Shown here: one piece after another, positions 36,545-44,979 of the stretch | How positions within the stretch are numbered: position 1 is the first letter of the stretch | Layout: the number at the start of each line of letters is the position of its first letter | Source: CAZHVS01 sp964536015 | GTDB taxonomy: Bacteria; Bacteroidota; Ignavibacteria; Ignavibacteriales; Ignavibacteriaceae | Length of the DNA stretch: 64,000 nt | Assembly (NCBI GenBank): GCA_964536015.1 | Contig: CAZHVS010000010.1 | Location: forward strand, 67,969 to 131,968 | Direction of reading: 5' to 3' | The notes under the pieces: model-generated | Database searches by the model: none | The model's input: the letters and a program-made list of their open reading frames with translations, nothing else | Told to the model about the DNA's origin: nothing | Made by a program: the position numbers and the translations under genes

Positions 36545-37210
36545 ATGTTTGGCAAAATTCTTTACTTGATTTTTTTAATTACTAATATTGGTTTTTCTCA
36601 ATCCGCTCTTGATGAATTGATTAATCCCAAAGAAATTATCCCCGATATTCAAATAGAATTAAAATATAATACAGCCAATCACCGGTTTCTTAACCTGCCA
36701 AACGGAAATATTACTCTTCCAAAATTTTATACGACAAATGAGTGCCTTCTATTAATAAAAGCAGTAAACCAGTTAAAGATTGCACAGGATACTTTAAGAA
36801 AAATTACTAGTTATAATGGCATAAGTTATCCGCAGGGAATTGGAATAAAAATTTGGGACGGTTACAGACCTCGTGCTGTTCAATATCTTCTTTTCGAAAT
36901 TTATCCAAACCCCGTTTATATTGCAGACCCTACAACGGGCTCAAAACACAATAGAGGCGGGGCTGTTGATTTAACTTTAATTGATTTGGCAACCGGACAG
37001 GAACTTGCAATGCCAACTCCTTTTGATGATTTCAGCGAACAGGCTTCACATTCATATACAAACCTTGCACCAAATATTATTGCAAATCGAACTTTGTTAA
37101 AAAATATTATGACGCAGGTTGCCGGTTTTGCCCTTTATGATGCAGAATGGTGGCATTATGAAGTATCAGGGGCGAACACTTTTCCATTATTAGATTTCCA
37201 GATGAAGTGA
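36545..37210 (+). CDS. Exported D-alanyl-D-alanine dipeptidase, VanX/DdpX family (M15D)
   Basis: A 221-residue zinc dipeptidase. A signal peptide (FGKILYLIFLITNIGFSQ) points to export. The family core is IKIWDGYRPRAVQ, then GSKHNRGGAVDLTLID with zinc ligands His135 and Asp142, and EWWHYEV with the catalytic Glu and third ligand His. It would cleave D-Ala-D-Ala. In E. coli DdpX serves in D-Ala recovery; VanX serves in vancomycin resistance. No vanH or vanA is next to it and the host is Gram-negative, so scavenging or wall turnover is the likelier role. The T9SS gene follows after seven bases. Confidence 0.92.
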   Translation: MFGKILYLIFLITNIGFSQSALDELINPKEIIPDIQIELKYNTANHRFLNLPNGNITLPKFYTTNECLLLIKAVNQLKIAQDTLRKITSYNGISYPQGIGIKIWDGYRPRAVQYLLFEIYPNPVYIADPTTGSKHNRGGAVDLTLIDLATGQELAMPTPFDDFSEQASHSYTNLAPNIIANRTLLKNIMTQVAGFALYDAEWWHYEVSGANTFPLLDFQMK

Positions 37211-37217
37211 GGTAGGT

Positions 37218-39494
37218 ATGAAATCATTTATTACTTTTTTGTTTTTCTTTTTTACGATTATGACATTTGGACAAAATGAGTTCTTAATTAACACATTTTT
37301 AGATTCAACTCAACGCGATCCACAAATCGCTAAAGATGCAAATGGAAATTATTGTGTAGTATGGAACTCGGATTATCAGGTTGCCTCAACTTCACAAGGC
37401 GATATTTATTTACAATTATTTTCATCTAATGATATAAAAATTGGAACAGAACAACTTGTAAATACAATAACGGCGGGTGATCAGGAAAAACCATCGCTTG
37501 CTATGAACTCTAATGGTGATTTTGTTGTAGCATGGGCTTCGTACAGCAATTTCAATTCAATCTATGATATCAAAGCAAGGTTATATAAAAATAATATTCC
37601 CATTGGAAATGAATTCCTTGTAAATACTTATACAACTAATTCTCAAACAAATCCCTCTGTGGCAATCGATGCATTTGGAAACTTTATTATTGTTTGGGAA
37701 TCGTGGTACCAGGATGGAAGCGATAGAGGTGTTTATGCCCAACGATTTGATAACAACGGAAATAAGGTTGGCAGCGAATTCCTTGTCAATTCAACAACAT
37801 TGTATGGTCAATCGCGTCCTGTTATAAAATATTTTAATGATGGAAAATTTATTTTCGTCTGGGAATCGTGGCGACAGGATGTAACTACTATTGGAGGTTA
37901 TGGTGTATTTGCAAAAATATTTAATCCCGATGGAACAACAGCAGTAAATGAATTCCAGATAAATACTTACACGGCGGATTATCAATGGTATGCAGATGTT
38001 GAAACCTTTTCGGATAATTCTTTTGTTGTTACCTGGTGCAGCTGGGAACAGGATGGTTTTGATGGAGGAATTTATTACCAGAGATTTAATTCAAGTGGAC
38101 AAAAAATTGGTGAGGAGGTTCTTGTAAACAAAACAACTAATGAATACCAGTGGCTACCAAAAGTAAAAAAACTTGGTGGAAAAAATCTTGCCTTTGTCTG
38201 GTCAAGCTGGAAACAGGATGGAAGCCGCGAAGGAGTTTATGCCACTTTCTTTGATGAACAAGACAAGCGATTCGCTTTTGAAACACAGGTAAATACTTAT
38301 TCAACTCAATTCCAGTGGGAACCCGATTTTATCGTAAAAGACACAAACACAATTCTTGTGGTTTGGGCAAGCTGGGGACAATACGGAAAAGATTATGAAA
38401 TAATCGGAAGAAAAATTTCACCAGAAAAACCCATGGGACAAATAAAGAAAAACACTTATACTCATAATTCCGGAAGAACGACAGCAAAAATAGTTGTCCA
38501 CGTACTCGATTCACTTCAGCTTACAAATCACACTTACGAAGTTTCATTTGATACTATGCAAACTGCCGATTCGGTTTATGCACATATTAAAGATTTAAAC
38601 AATGGCGTATTTAAAATTCAAAATCTCCCGCTAAATAAAGGCGTAAATACGTTTTATCGTACATCTACATTTGATGGAATCTCAGTTGAATTTCTTCCTG
38701 TATTCAAATTGGAACTTGATGGAAACAGTTCTTACTTCGTAAATAACTCAGGTTCCAACCTTATTTATAGTTACCAGCTTCCTTTAACAGGACAAAAACT
38801 TTTAGCGCCAATAGATATTATACTTGTCTGGGGAAGCACAGATACGCTTGCAAACGGACAGTACGCTGCTCCTCTTGATACGGCAATTGGAATTGACGCT
38901 GTAAAAAATGTTAAAGTTCCTTTCTTTGCATGGAATATTACAGATAACCAGAAAATAAATCTGTTAATAAAAGAACCCACGGCAACAAAGAATGGCAAAT
39001 GGGACCCGAAAGAAGATATTGTCTTTCTTACACCTCCGCCTTACCAGCTGACCGGTTTTAACACTCATGCACAAATTACAAATAATATTCCTTCCGGATT
39101 TGTAATTATGCCTCAACCCGGGGACACAAATTATATTCTAACAAAAAGACCTATTAAACCAGATGACAAATTGAGGTTTATTTCAAACATACAAAATTTT
39201 GTAAGTTCAGCTAAAGAAAAATTGGAAATCAATAATTTTGAACTTTACCAGAATTATCCTAATCCGTTTAATCCATCAACTACAATTAAATTTTCTATCC
39301 CTGTTAATGGAAAAATAGTGATGAATTTATATAATGTGCTTGGTGAAAAAATAAGAACTTTAATTAATGAAGAACGCAAAGCAGGAACACACAGAATAGA
39401 GTTCAATGCGTCTAATTTATCTTCCGGAGTTTATTTATATACAATTGAATTCGCTGAAAAACACATAGCAAAGAAAATGATATTATTAAAATAA
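37218..39494 (+). CDS. Secreted seven-repeat propeller protein with T9SS C-terminal domain
   Basis: A 758-residue protein with signal peptide (KSFITFLFFFFTIMTFG). Residues of about 23-400 hold seven related repeats of some 50 residues, each with a FLVNTYT-like strand, a P.VA.D..G.F strand and a VVWESW.QDG.-like turn; seven copies suggest a seven-bladed propeller. A middle region without recognised family follows (about 400-660). The last 85 residues are a T9SS sorting domain: YQNYPNPFNPSTTIKFSIP, NVLGEKIRTLIN and the end AKKMILLK. Its start is preceded by GAGGTAGGT. It is probably co-transcribed with the dipeptidase. No catalytic motif was found. Confidence 0.88.
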   Translation: MKSFITFLFFFFTIMTFGQNEFLINTFLDSTQRDPQIAKDANGNYCVVWNSDYQVASTSQGDIYLQLFSSNDIKIGTEQLVNTITAGDQEKPSLAMNSNGDFVVAWASYSNFNSIYDIKARLYKNNIPIGNEFLVNTYTTNSQTNPSVAIDAFGNFIIVWESWYQDGSDRGVYAQRFDNNGNKVGSEFLVNSTTLYGQSRPVIKYFNDGKFIFVWESWRQDVTTIGGYGVFAKIFNPDGTTAVNEFQINTYTADYQWYADVETFSDNSFVVTWCSWEQDGFDGGIYYQRFNSSGQKIGEEVLVNKTTNEYQWLPKVKKLGGKNLAFVWSSWKQDGSREGVYATFFDEQDKRFAFETQVNTYSTQFQWEPDFIVKDTNTILVVWASWGQYGKDYEIIGRKISPEKPMGQIKKNTYTHNSGRTTAKIVVHVLDSLQLTNHTYEVSFDTMQTADSVYAHIKDLNNGVFKIQNLPLNKGVNTFYRTSTFDGISVEFLPVFKLELDGNSSYFVNNSGSNLIYSYQLPLTGQKLLAPIDIILVWGSTDTLANGQYAAPLDTAIGIDAVKNVKVPFFAWNITDNQKINLLIKEPTATKNGKWDPKEDIVFLTPPPYQLTGFNTHAQITNNIPSGFVIMPQPGDTNYILTKRPIKPDDKLRFISNIQNFVSSAKEKLEINNFELYQNYPNPFNPSTTIKFSIPVNGKIVMNLYNVLGEKIRTLINEERKAGTHRIEFNASNLSSGVYLYTIEFAEKHIAKKMILLK

Positions 39495-39510
39495 AATTGC
39501 AAAGTGAAGA

Positions 39511-39543
39511 AAAACCTTCAGCCAATTATTAACTGAAGGTTTT
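39511..39543. terminator. Bidirectional rho-independent terminator
   Basis: Eleven-base-pair stem AAAACCTTCAG/CTGAAGGTTTT with an 11-base loop. It lies between convergent genes, with T-rich ends on both strands, so it can serve both. Confidence 0.82.
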
Positions 39544-39550
39544 AAAATTA

Positions 39551-39787
39551 TTAAGCGGGTGGATTCCATGTCTCTAAAATAAGTTTCTTCTGCTGTTCAA
39601 GATCATTTTTAATCTCTTGTACACGAAAGACTGTTCTATTTAATATCACAAAAACATTATCAAGATATAACCTCATATCTTCAACGTTATTATTTGATGG
39701 TTTTTGATGAACCGATTCAATCATATCAGAATATATCTGATCTAAAAGTTTTATTTGTTTATCAAAGTTAAAATTCTTTGTGTCCAT
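39551..39787 (-). CDS. Small helical protein, function unknown
   Basis: I do not recognise it. The 78-residue product is predicted to be mostly helical and charged (FDKQIKLLDQIYSDMIESV, LDNVFVILNRTVFRVQEIKN) and ends in NPPA. AAGGA lies nine bases before the ATG. It has no signal peptide, no cysteines and no membrane segment. It shares a bidirectional terminator with the T9SS gene. A small cytosolic adaptor-like role is possible but unproven. Confidence 0.6.
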   Translation of the reverse strand: MDTKNFNFDKQIKLLDQIYSDMIESVHQKPSNNNVEDMRLYLDNVFVILNRTVFRVQEIKNDLEQQKKLILETWNPPA

Positions 39788-39949
39788 AGTCGTTTTCCTT
39801 ATTTATTAAATTATTCCGCCTAAAATTAAACAAATATTTTCTTGCTTAAAAGATGAACTTAAAAAAGAGAAGTAGTGTTTCATTATTAAGTAAATTGATT
39901 ATTAATCAGCTAATGTGTAATTTTTCGCAAGGAGAGAAAAATTTTTTTT

Positions 39950-40174
39950 ATGAAGAGAAAAAAGCAAAAAAGTTTAGAAAAATTAGATATTAAATTTTGC
40001 ACAGAGTGTAATGAAGTACTGAATGAATTTGATATATCCGATGCAGCAAATGATTTAAATGCTGTAAAGAAAAACCACGATAACTGCAAACGAACTGGTA
40101 AATTTAAAGGTGAACTTTGTGCAAGAATATTTATCTCCAACCCCGATGATTCAACCTGGCAATCAGAAGATTAA
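39950..40174 (+). CDS. Small Cys-containing protein, function unknown
   Basis: I do not recognise a family. The 74-residue frame has a basic start (KRKKQKSLEKL), a CTEC pair, and two further cysteines (NHDNCKRTG, KGELCARIF), which could bind zinc. AAGGAG precedes the ATG, but 15 bases away, so the start is uncertain. A minus-strand frame of similar length (39910-40140) overlaps it; the plus frame is preferred because it has a cysteine pattern and a ribosome-binding-like sequence. Confidence 0.5.
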   Translation: MKRKKQKSLEKLDIKFCTECNEVLNEFDISDAANDLNAVKKNHDNCKRTGKFKGELCARIFISNPDDSTWQSED

Positions 40175-40259
40175 TCACTTCCTGTTTATCCATATTTAAT
40201 TAGTTTTATTTAAGATAAAAATTTTTCGTAAGTTTTATTTGTAAATAGAAAGGAACTTT

Positions 40260-40514
40260 ATGAATAAAACCATTTTATTAATTCTTATTGGAAAGAGAAA
40301 AGAATCTGCCGTTAAAGTTCAACAAATATTAACAGGCTGGGGATGTATTATAAAAACACGTCTTGGTATTCACGATGGTGTGCTTGAAAACTGTTCTGAC
40401 CAGGGACTTGTTATATGTGAGCTTGTCGGCACTAAAGAACAGAAAGAAGAACTTGCTCGAAAAATAGCCATTATTCCTGACGTCTCATCTCAATTAGTGG
40501 AACTGGCTTTGTAA
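40260..40514 (+). CDS. TM1266-like ACT-fold protein (iron-only hydrogenase regulator family)
   Basis: An 84-residue protein with a beta-alpha-beta-beta-alpha-beta pattern: TILLILIGKRKESAVKVQQI, IIKTRLGIHD, QGLVICELVG, then a helix and IIPDVSSQLVEL. This matches the short NikR-C/ACT-like family known as TM1266 or putative iron-only hydrogenase system regulator. These bind small ligands or form oligomers, and often sit near [FeFe]-hydrogenase maturation genes. No hydrogenase gene is in the window. AAAGGAA is placed properly before the ATG. The assignment is by pattern only. Confidence 0.7.
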   Translation: MNKTILLILIGKRKESAVKVQQILTGWGCIIKTRLGIHDGVLENCSDQGLVICELVGTKEQKEELARKIAIIPDVSSQLVELAL

Positions 40515-40522
40515 AATTTTTT

Positions 40523-40581
40523 ATAGGGAATTGTTCTATACTTTTTTATATGCTTCTTTCTGTTATTAGAACATTCCCTAT
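40523..40581. terminator. Long bidirectional terminator hairpin
   Basis: ATAGGGAATTGTTCT (40523-40537) pairs with AGAACATTCCCTAT (40568-40581) with one bulged base and a 30-base T-rich loop. It lies between convergent genes, and its right arm includes the stop codon of the minus-strand gene. Confidence 0.65.
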
Positions 40582-40895
40582 TTTATTAAAATAGCCCAGG
40601 CATAAAATAACGAAGCTGCATTACGTTCGCTTTTGGTTTTATCTGTGTTTAGAGAGTTGTAGTACAAATTATCAAGCATCCGATTATAATACCCCGGGTA
40701 AAGAGATTTAAGATAACTTGCATTGGAAGTATCGTTATCTACAAAAGCCTGTGCAAATAAATCAACAAAATCATCGAATGAAAGGGATGAATAATCATAA
40801 GTATCGCCCCCCAAACAACACGCCTGGAAAGAAAAAGCCTGCATACTAATCAAAACAATCAGCAGGTATTTGGAAAAAATTAAACTACTTTTCAT
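40578..40895 (-). CDS. Small exported protein, function unknown
   Basis: I do not recognise it. The 105-residue product starts at the ATG at 40895, five bases after a perfect AAGGAG; a GTG at 40901 lies too close to it. The N-terminus is a signal peptide (KYLLIVLISMQAFSFQ) followed by ACC, which might be a lipobox. The mature part is acidic and aromatic (YDYSSLSFDDFVDLFAQAF, LYPGYYNRMLDNLYY), probably helical. No neighbour suggests a role. Confidence 0.65.
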   Translation of the reverse strand: MKSSLIFSKYLLIVLISMQAFSFQACCLGGDTYDYSSLSFDDFVDLFAQAFVDNDTSNASYLKSLYPGYYNRMLDNLYYNSLNTDKTKSERNAASLFYAWAILIK

Positions 40896-41008
40896 AAACA
40901 CTCCTTAAGTCAAAAAATAATGGTTTGTCCCGTTAATTAAACTCTTACTATCACAATTAAAAACTAAGTAAGTTTTTCGTTATTTACAACAATAATAAAA
41001 TAAGGAGG

Positions 41009-41039
41009 AGGGGAAAGGCTAATAGACTAGTCTTCCCCT
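41009..41039 (-). terminator. Possible hairpin terminator
   Basis: AGGGGAA (41009-41015) pairs with TTCCCCT (41033-41039) around a partly paired 17-base interior, 24 bases past the stop of the minus-strand gene. The tail is not a clean T run, so it is weak. Confidence 0.4.
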
Positions 41040-41062
41040 GTGAGGTAAAGATGAAACTTTTA

Positions 41063-42004
41063 TTAAAATGAGAAGGTTAATCCAAACTTAAATGCATCCG
41101 TTATAATTGGCTGCGTTGAATTGAAGGGCCAGTTCATTTTGTCTTTTCTTAATTCATAAATTCCGTAAGACAAAGCATTCTTAAGAACAAACGCAACTAT
41201 AGGTGTTGCCAGCGGAGATGATTTTTTAATTTTGTTAATAAAGCCATCCAGCAATCCCTGTCCTGCAAATTCAATTATGGAGCTTCCAACCTGTTTCCAG
41301 AAAAGATGTCGAGGAAAAACTTCAAATCTTTCATAACTTGCATCAAGCGATAGCTGCGGAATAAATTGAACTTTTATTCCACCTTCTGCTTTTGTACCAA
41401 ATCTAAAAGTATTGTGATAAAAATTAAGTTTCTCAACATCTTCATTCATTTGCTGTTGAGTTAATGCCGGCGAAAGCTGGTAATCATCAAACTTAAATCT
41501 TGTCCAGCCCATACCAGATGAACTATAGAATATTATTGCTGCATCACCAAACTTATAACCATACCCATCTTCCCAGCCCAGAGTAATTCTCCACGCATCT
41601 GCTGTAACTTTATCTGAAGACTTTAAACCCTTAAGCTGCTTATTGAAATTAGAAATAGACAAATAATTAAAGTCATAGACAACAAGTGAATTACAGGAAG
41701 AGCTTTCTTTTAAATACTCATATCCAAGTTTTATTTCTGCTAACCCATATTTTTCGAAGTTGTTATTAAACTTATTCAAAGAATTTTTTCCAAAGCCGTA
41801 TAATAAATTAATCGATGGATTTCCCTCGGGTTTAAAACTAAAGTTAAAATCAAAACCTTCCCAATCCCCATCATCAAAATGCCAGCCGTTACAGTTATGA
41901 TGTCCTGATTTATCACCATAATCCCATGTTGTGTCTTTTTCCTGTGCGGTTATTCCGACAGAAATCAGTAAAACAAAAATTAACGTAAAAAATTTAGTTT
42001 GCAT
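41063..42004 (-). CDS. Exported outer-membrane-type protein, function unknown
   Basis: A 313-residue product from the ATG at 42004 with AGGAG before it; the longer upstream frame precedes the signal peptide. Signal: QTKFFTLIFVLLISVGITA. The mature part starts with an acidic, His-containing segment (DKSGHHNCNGWHFDDGDWEG), then alternating strands rich in Gly and aromatic residues, and ends FKFGLTFSF. The terminal Phe is typical of outer-membrane barrels recognised by BAM. No known family was seen. On the minus strand CAAAAATA at 42065-42072 reads as a TATTTTTG -7 box. Confidence 0.75.
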   Translation of the reverse strand: MQTKFFTLIFVLLISVGITAQEKDTTWDYGDKSGHHNCNGWHFDDGDWEGFDFNFSFKPEGNPSINLLYGFGKNSLNKFNNNFEKYGLAEIKLGYEYLKESSSCNSLVVYDFNYLSISNFNKQLKGLKSSDKVTADAWRITLGWEDGYGYKFGDAAIIFYSSSGMGWTRFKFDDYQLSPALTQQQMNEDVEKLNFYHNTFRFGTKAEGGIKVQFIPQLSLDASYERFEVFPRHLFWKQVGSSIIEFAGQGLLDGFINKIKKSSPLATPIVAFVLKNALSYGIYELRKDKMNWPFNSTQPIITDAFKFGLTFSF

Positions 42005-42237
42005 ATTTTCTCCTGTTAAATGTCTTTCTTTATTGTCAATTAAAGTGCCATTTAATTTACGATTCAAAAATAGTTTATTAACATTATAATGAGAGTTCTT
42101 CTTATGATAAATGGTTAAATTTGATTATAAATACGACAATTTGTGTTTACAGTAATATACAGCAGTGAACACTTTTCTATAAATCACCGTAACAATTACT
42201 GCACTGCCAATTCCTTTTCTATTCTTTCTCTTATCCT

Positions 42238-42245
42238 TATCTTTG
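42238..42245 (+). promoter_or_regulatory. Candidate -7 box for the DUF3109-rpoN gene group
   Basis: TATCTTTG followed by C fits the Bacteroidota TAnnTTTG element well and is 16 bases before the ATG at 42262. A -33 TTTG at correct distance was not found. The rest of the 257-base spacer from 42005 is AT-rich with nothing else seen. Confidence 0.4.
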
Positions 42246-42261
42246 CACAAAAATTTTTTAA

Positions 42262-42831
42262 ATGCTTGGATTCAATTTTATAAATGTCGAAGATGTTCTG
42301 GTGAACAGAGATGTGGCAGAAACCTTTTTTTGCTGCGACATTTCTAAATGCAAAGGAGCTTGTTGTACAATAGAAAGCGAATTTGGTGCACCAATAAAAG
42401 CAAGTGAAATAAAAGAGATAGAAAAAAATCTATCAATAATTACTGCTTATCTTCCGGAAAAAAACAGAGAAGAAATTGAGCAGAAAAAATTTTTCGAGAC
42501 AAAAGATGGTGAACTTTTAATAAGAAGTATGAACCATAAGGAATGTGTGTTTGTTTATTATGAAAATAATATCGCAAAATGTTCAATTGAAAAGGCATTT
42601 TTAAATGGAGAAATCGATTTTCGTAAACCAATTTCATGTCATCTTTTCCCTATTCGAATTTCGGATTTTGGCGGCGATGTAGTTTGTTATGAACGATTGA
42701 GAGATTGTTCTCCCGCTCTTGAAGAAGGAATGAAAAAACAAATTACAATTGCTGAATTTTGTAAAGATTCATTGGAACGAAATTATGGGAAAAAATGGTA
42801 TGCAAATTTTATGAAAACACTAAAAAAATAA
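42262..42831 (+). CDS. DUF3109 family cysteine-rich protein
   Basis: A 189-residue protein of the DUF3109 family, common in Bacteroidota. The cysteine motif CCDISKCKGACC lies near residue 25, followed by NHKECVFVYY, KCSIEKAF, the block ISCHLFPIRI and CYERLRDCSPA. The family is related to YkgJ-like proteins thought to bind Zn or an Fe-S cluster; the biochemical role is not known. It begins a plus-strand run of genes leading through rpoN to hslU. Confidence 0.85.
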   Translation: MLGFNFINVEDVLVNRDVAETFFCCDISKCKGACCTIESEFGAPIKASEIKEIEKNLSIITAYLPEKNREEIEQKKFFETKDGELLIRSMNHKECVFVYYENNIAKCSIEKAFLNGEIDFRKPISCHLFPIRISDFGGDVVCYERLRDCSPALEEGMKKQITIAEFCKDSLERNYGKKWYANFMKTLKK

Positions 42832-42894
42832 TTAAGAATTGAAGTATTAAAAACAGATTAAGAAAGTAATTACACAAGGACTCAGGCAAAAATA

Positions 42895-44358
42895 ATGTTA
42901 TCGTTATCACAAAAATTATCACAACAGCAAAAGCTTTCTCCGCAGCAAATTCAATATCAAAAGTTATTGCAGTTAAACACTCTTGCTCTTGAACAACGAA
43001 TAAAAACAGAACTTGAGTTGAATCCAATTCTTGAAGAAGAAATGGAACTGCGTCAGGATGAAAAAGAACCGGAAGAAACCATTGAAGAAATCGGCGACCC
43101 GGATGAAGATAATTTTGATAACGAAGATTCTGAATTTGGTCTCGAAGACTTTATGAACGATGAAGAATATTTTGATGAAACTATACGTTTAAATAAAAGT
43201 CCCAACGATGATGATAAAACACAACCAATTGCCCCATCAAGAGAATCAATAAGCGAACACCTGTTAAATCAACTTTATATGCTTGATATAGACGAAAAAT
43301 TAATTCGCCTTGGTGAAGAAATAATTGGAAACCTTGATGAAGATGGATACTTAAAACAGTCTCTCGAAAAAATAGTAGAAGAATTAAACCTTTTTGAACA
43401 TTACGAAATAAATTATGATGAAGCAGAAAAACTTCTGAAAAAAATACAAACTTTTGAACCAGTTGGAATTGCCTCAAGAACTTTGCAGGAGTGTTTACTT
43501 GTTCAATTACACACTCTCTCTTTCGACCCATATTATTCTTTTCTTGCCGAAGAATTGTTAAAAAACCATTTTGAAGATTTTGCACAAAAACGCTATGATG
43601 TATTGATGCAAAAAATGAACGTAAGCCAGGAAACTCTTAAAACCATTTTAAGTTTAATTCAAAAGTTAAATCCAAAACCCGGCGAAGGAAATTTCGAACC
43701 TGCAGAGCTGAATCAAATTACACCTGACTTCCTTGTCGAAAAAGTCGATGATGATTTTCTTATTACATTGAACGACAAGACACTTCCAACAGTAACAATA
43801 AGTAAGACTTACCTTGAAATGCTAAACCAGAATAAAGGAAAGAAGAAAATATCAACACAGGAAAAAAGTACTTATAAATTTCTAAGAGAAAAATTCGATT
43901 CCGCAAAATGGTTTATTGCCTGCATTGAACAGAGAAGAGAAACTTTAATGCGTGTAATGCGGGCCATCCTTGAAAAACAATATGAGTTTTTCGAAAAAGG
44001 TCCCAAGTTTATCAAACCATTGATTTACAAGGATATTGCTGATGAAATACAGATGGACATATCAACCATTAGTCGGGTTGTAAATGGTAAATTTGTTCAA
44101 AGCCCGATGGGAATTCATGAATTAAAATATTTCTTCAGTGAAGGTCTTTCTACTGATAGCGGTGAAGAGGTCTCAAACAAACAGATTAAGGAGAGAATTA
44201 AGGAAATAATTGAAAATGAGAATAAAAAATCTCCTTTAAGCGATGATAAAATTGCCGAAATGCTAAATGAAGAAGGGATTCATATAGCAAGAAGAACAGT
44301 TGCAAAATACAGGGAAGCTCTACGTCTGCCTGTTGCAAGACTTCGAAAAGGATTATGA
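42895..44358 (+). CDS. rpoN: RNA polymerase sigma-54 factor
   Basis: A 487-residue sigma-54. Region I is Gln/Leu-rich (LSLSQKLSQQQKLSPQQIQY), region II is acidic (EEIGDPDEDNFDNEDSEF), then come core-binding and HTH regions (DIADEIQMDISTISRVVNGK) and the RpoN box ARRTVAKYREAL at the C-terminus. Sigma-54 recognises -24/-12 promoters and needs an AAA+ activator; none is encoded in this window, and no -24/-12 site was recognised. The next gene overlaps its end by four bases (ATGA). Confidence 0.97.
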   Translation: MLSLSQKLSQQQKLSPQQIQYQKLLQLNTLALEQRIKTELELNPILEEEMELRQDEKEPEETIEEIGDPDEDNFDNEDSEFGLEDFMNDEEYFDETIRLNKSPNDDDKTQPIAPSRESISEHLLNQLYMLDIDEKLIRLGEEIIGNLDEDGYLKQSLEKIVEELNLFEHYEINYDEAEKLLKKIQTFEPVGIASRTLQECLLVQLHTLSFDPYYSFLAEELLKNHFEDFAQKRYDVLMQKMNVSQETLKTILSLIQKLNPKPGEGNFEPAELNQITPDFLVEKVDDDFLITLNDKTLPTVTISKTYLEMLNQNKGKKKISTQEKSTYKFLREKFDSAKWFIACIEQRRETLMRVMRAILEKQYEFFEKGPKFIKPLIYKDIADEIQMDISTISRVVNGKFVQSPMGIHELKYFFSEGLSTDSGEEVSNKQIKERIKEIIENENKKSPLSDDKIAEMLNEEGIHIARRTVAKYREALRLPVARLRKGL

Positions 44359-44975
44359 TTTTTTTTGATATTGCTATAATAATATTTCTCTTTGCTGTTT
44401 ATTTTTTCATTCACACATTGTTTGCTTCAAATAATATTAAATTACTTATAGCTAAAAATTATCCCGGCTTTCTTCCTTTCTACAGGTTGACATATAATAT
44501 CTATGCGCTCCTTTCACTTGCGGCAATTATTATTTTATCTCCCAAACCAGACGTAATTATTTATGACCTTTCTTACCCGTTTGATTTGATAATTGTGACT
44601 CTACAGTTTTTAAGTCTGCTTGCAATATTATGGACATTAAAATATTTTAACATAAAAGAATTTCTTGGCATAAGCCAGTTCATTCGTTTTTACAAAGGAA
44701 ACTATAACGCCAACGATCTTGATGAATTTTCAGAACTGAAAACAAACGGAATATTTAAACTTTGCAGGCATCCTCTATACTTGTTTTTTATTTTATTCCT
44801 TGGGTTGCGTCCGGTTATGTCTCTTTTTTATTTCATCGCATTTTTGTGCACAATGCTCTATTTTTACATTGGTTCTTTTTATGAAGAAAATAAACTTGTG
44901 GAAAAATTTGGTGACGCTTATTTAAAATACCAGAGTAATACTCCAAGAATAATCCCATTAAAGATATTTAGATAA
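44355..44975 (+). CDS. ICMT/PEMT-like integral membrane methyltransferase
   Basis: A 206-residue protein with about five membrane helices. The C-terminal signature LCRHPLYLFFILFLGL followed by FYEENKLVEKFGDAYLKYQ and then TPRIIPL is that of the isoprenylcysteine carboxyl methyltransferase/PEMT-like family, in which this part binds S-adenosylmethionine. Bacterial members act on lipids or unknown small molecules; NnrU proteins are a related alternative. Its start overlaps rpoN (ATGA) and the foldase gene follows after four bases, so it is co-translated with both. Confidence 0.8.
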   Translation: MIFFDIAIIIFLFAVYFFIHTLFASNNIKLLIAKNYPGFLPFYRLTYNIYALLSLAAIIILSPKPDVIIYDLSYPFDLIIVTLQFLSLLAILWTLKYFNIKEFLGISQFIRFYKGNYNANDLDEFSELKTNGIFKLCRHPLYLFFILFLGLRPVMSLFYFIAFLCTMLYFYIGSFYEENKLVEKFGDAYLKYQSNTPRIIPLKIFR

Positions 44976-44979
44976 TTAT

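Noticed and set aside
39910..40140. Minus-strand frame of 76 codons
   Set aside because: Overlaps the plus-strand small Cys-containing frame; it has no ribosome binding site or conserved pattern. The choice is not certain.
42895..44358. Sigma-54 dependent promoters in the window
   Set aside because: No TGGCAC-N5-TTGC-like -24/-12 site was recognised in intergenic regions despite the presence of rpoN.
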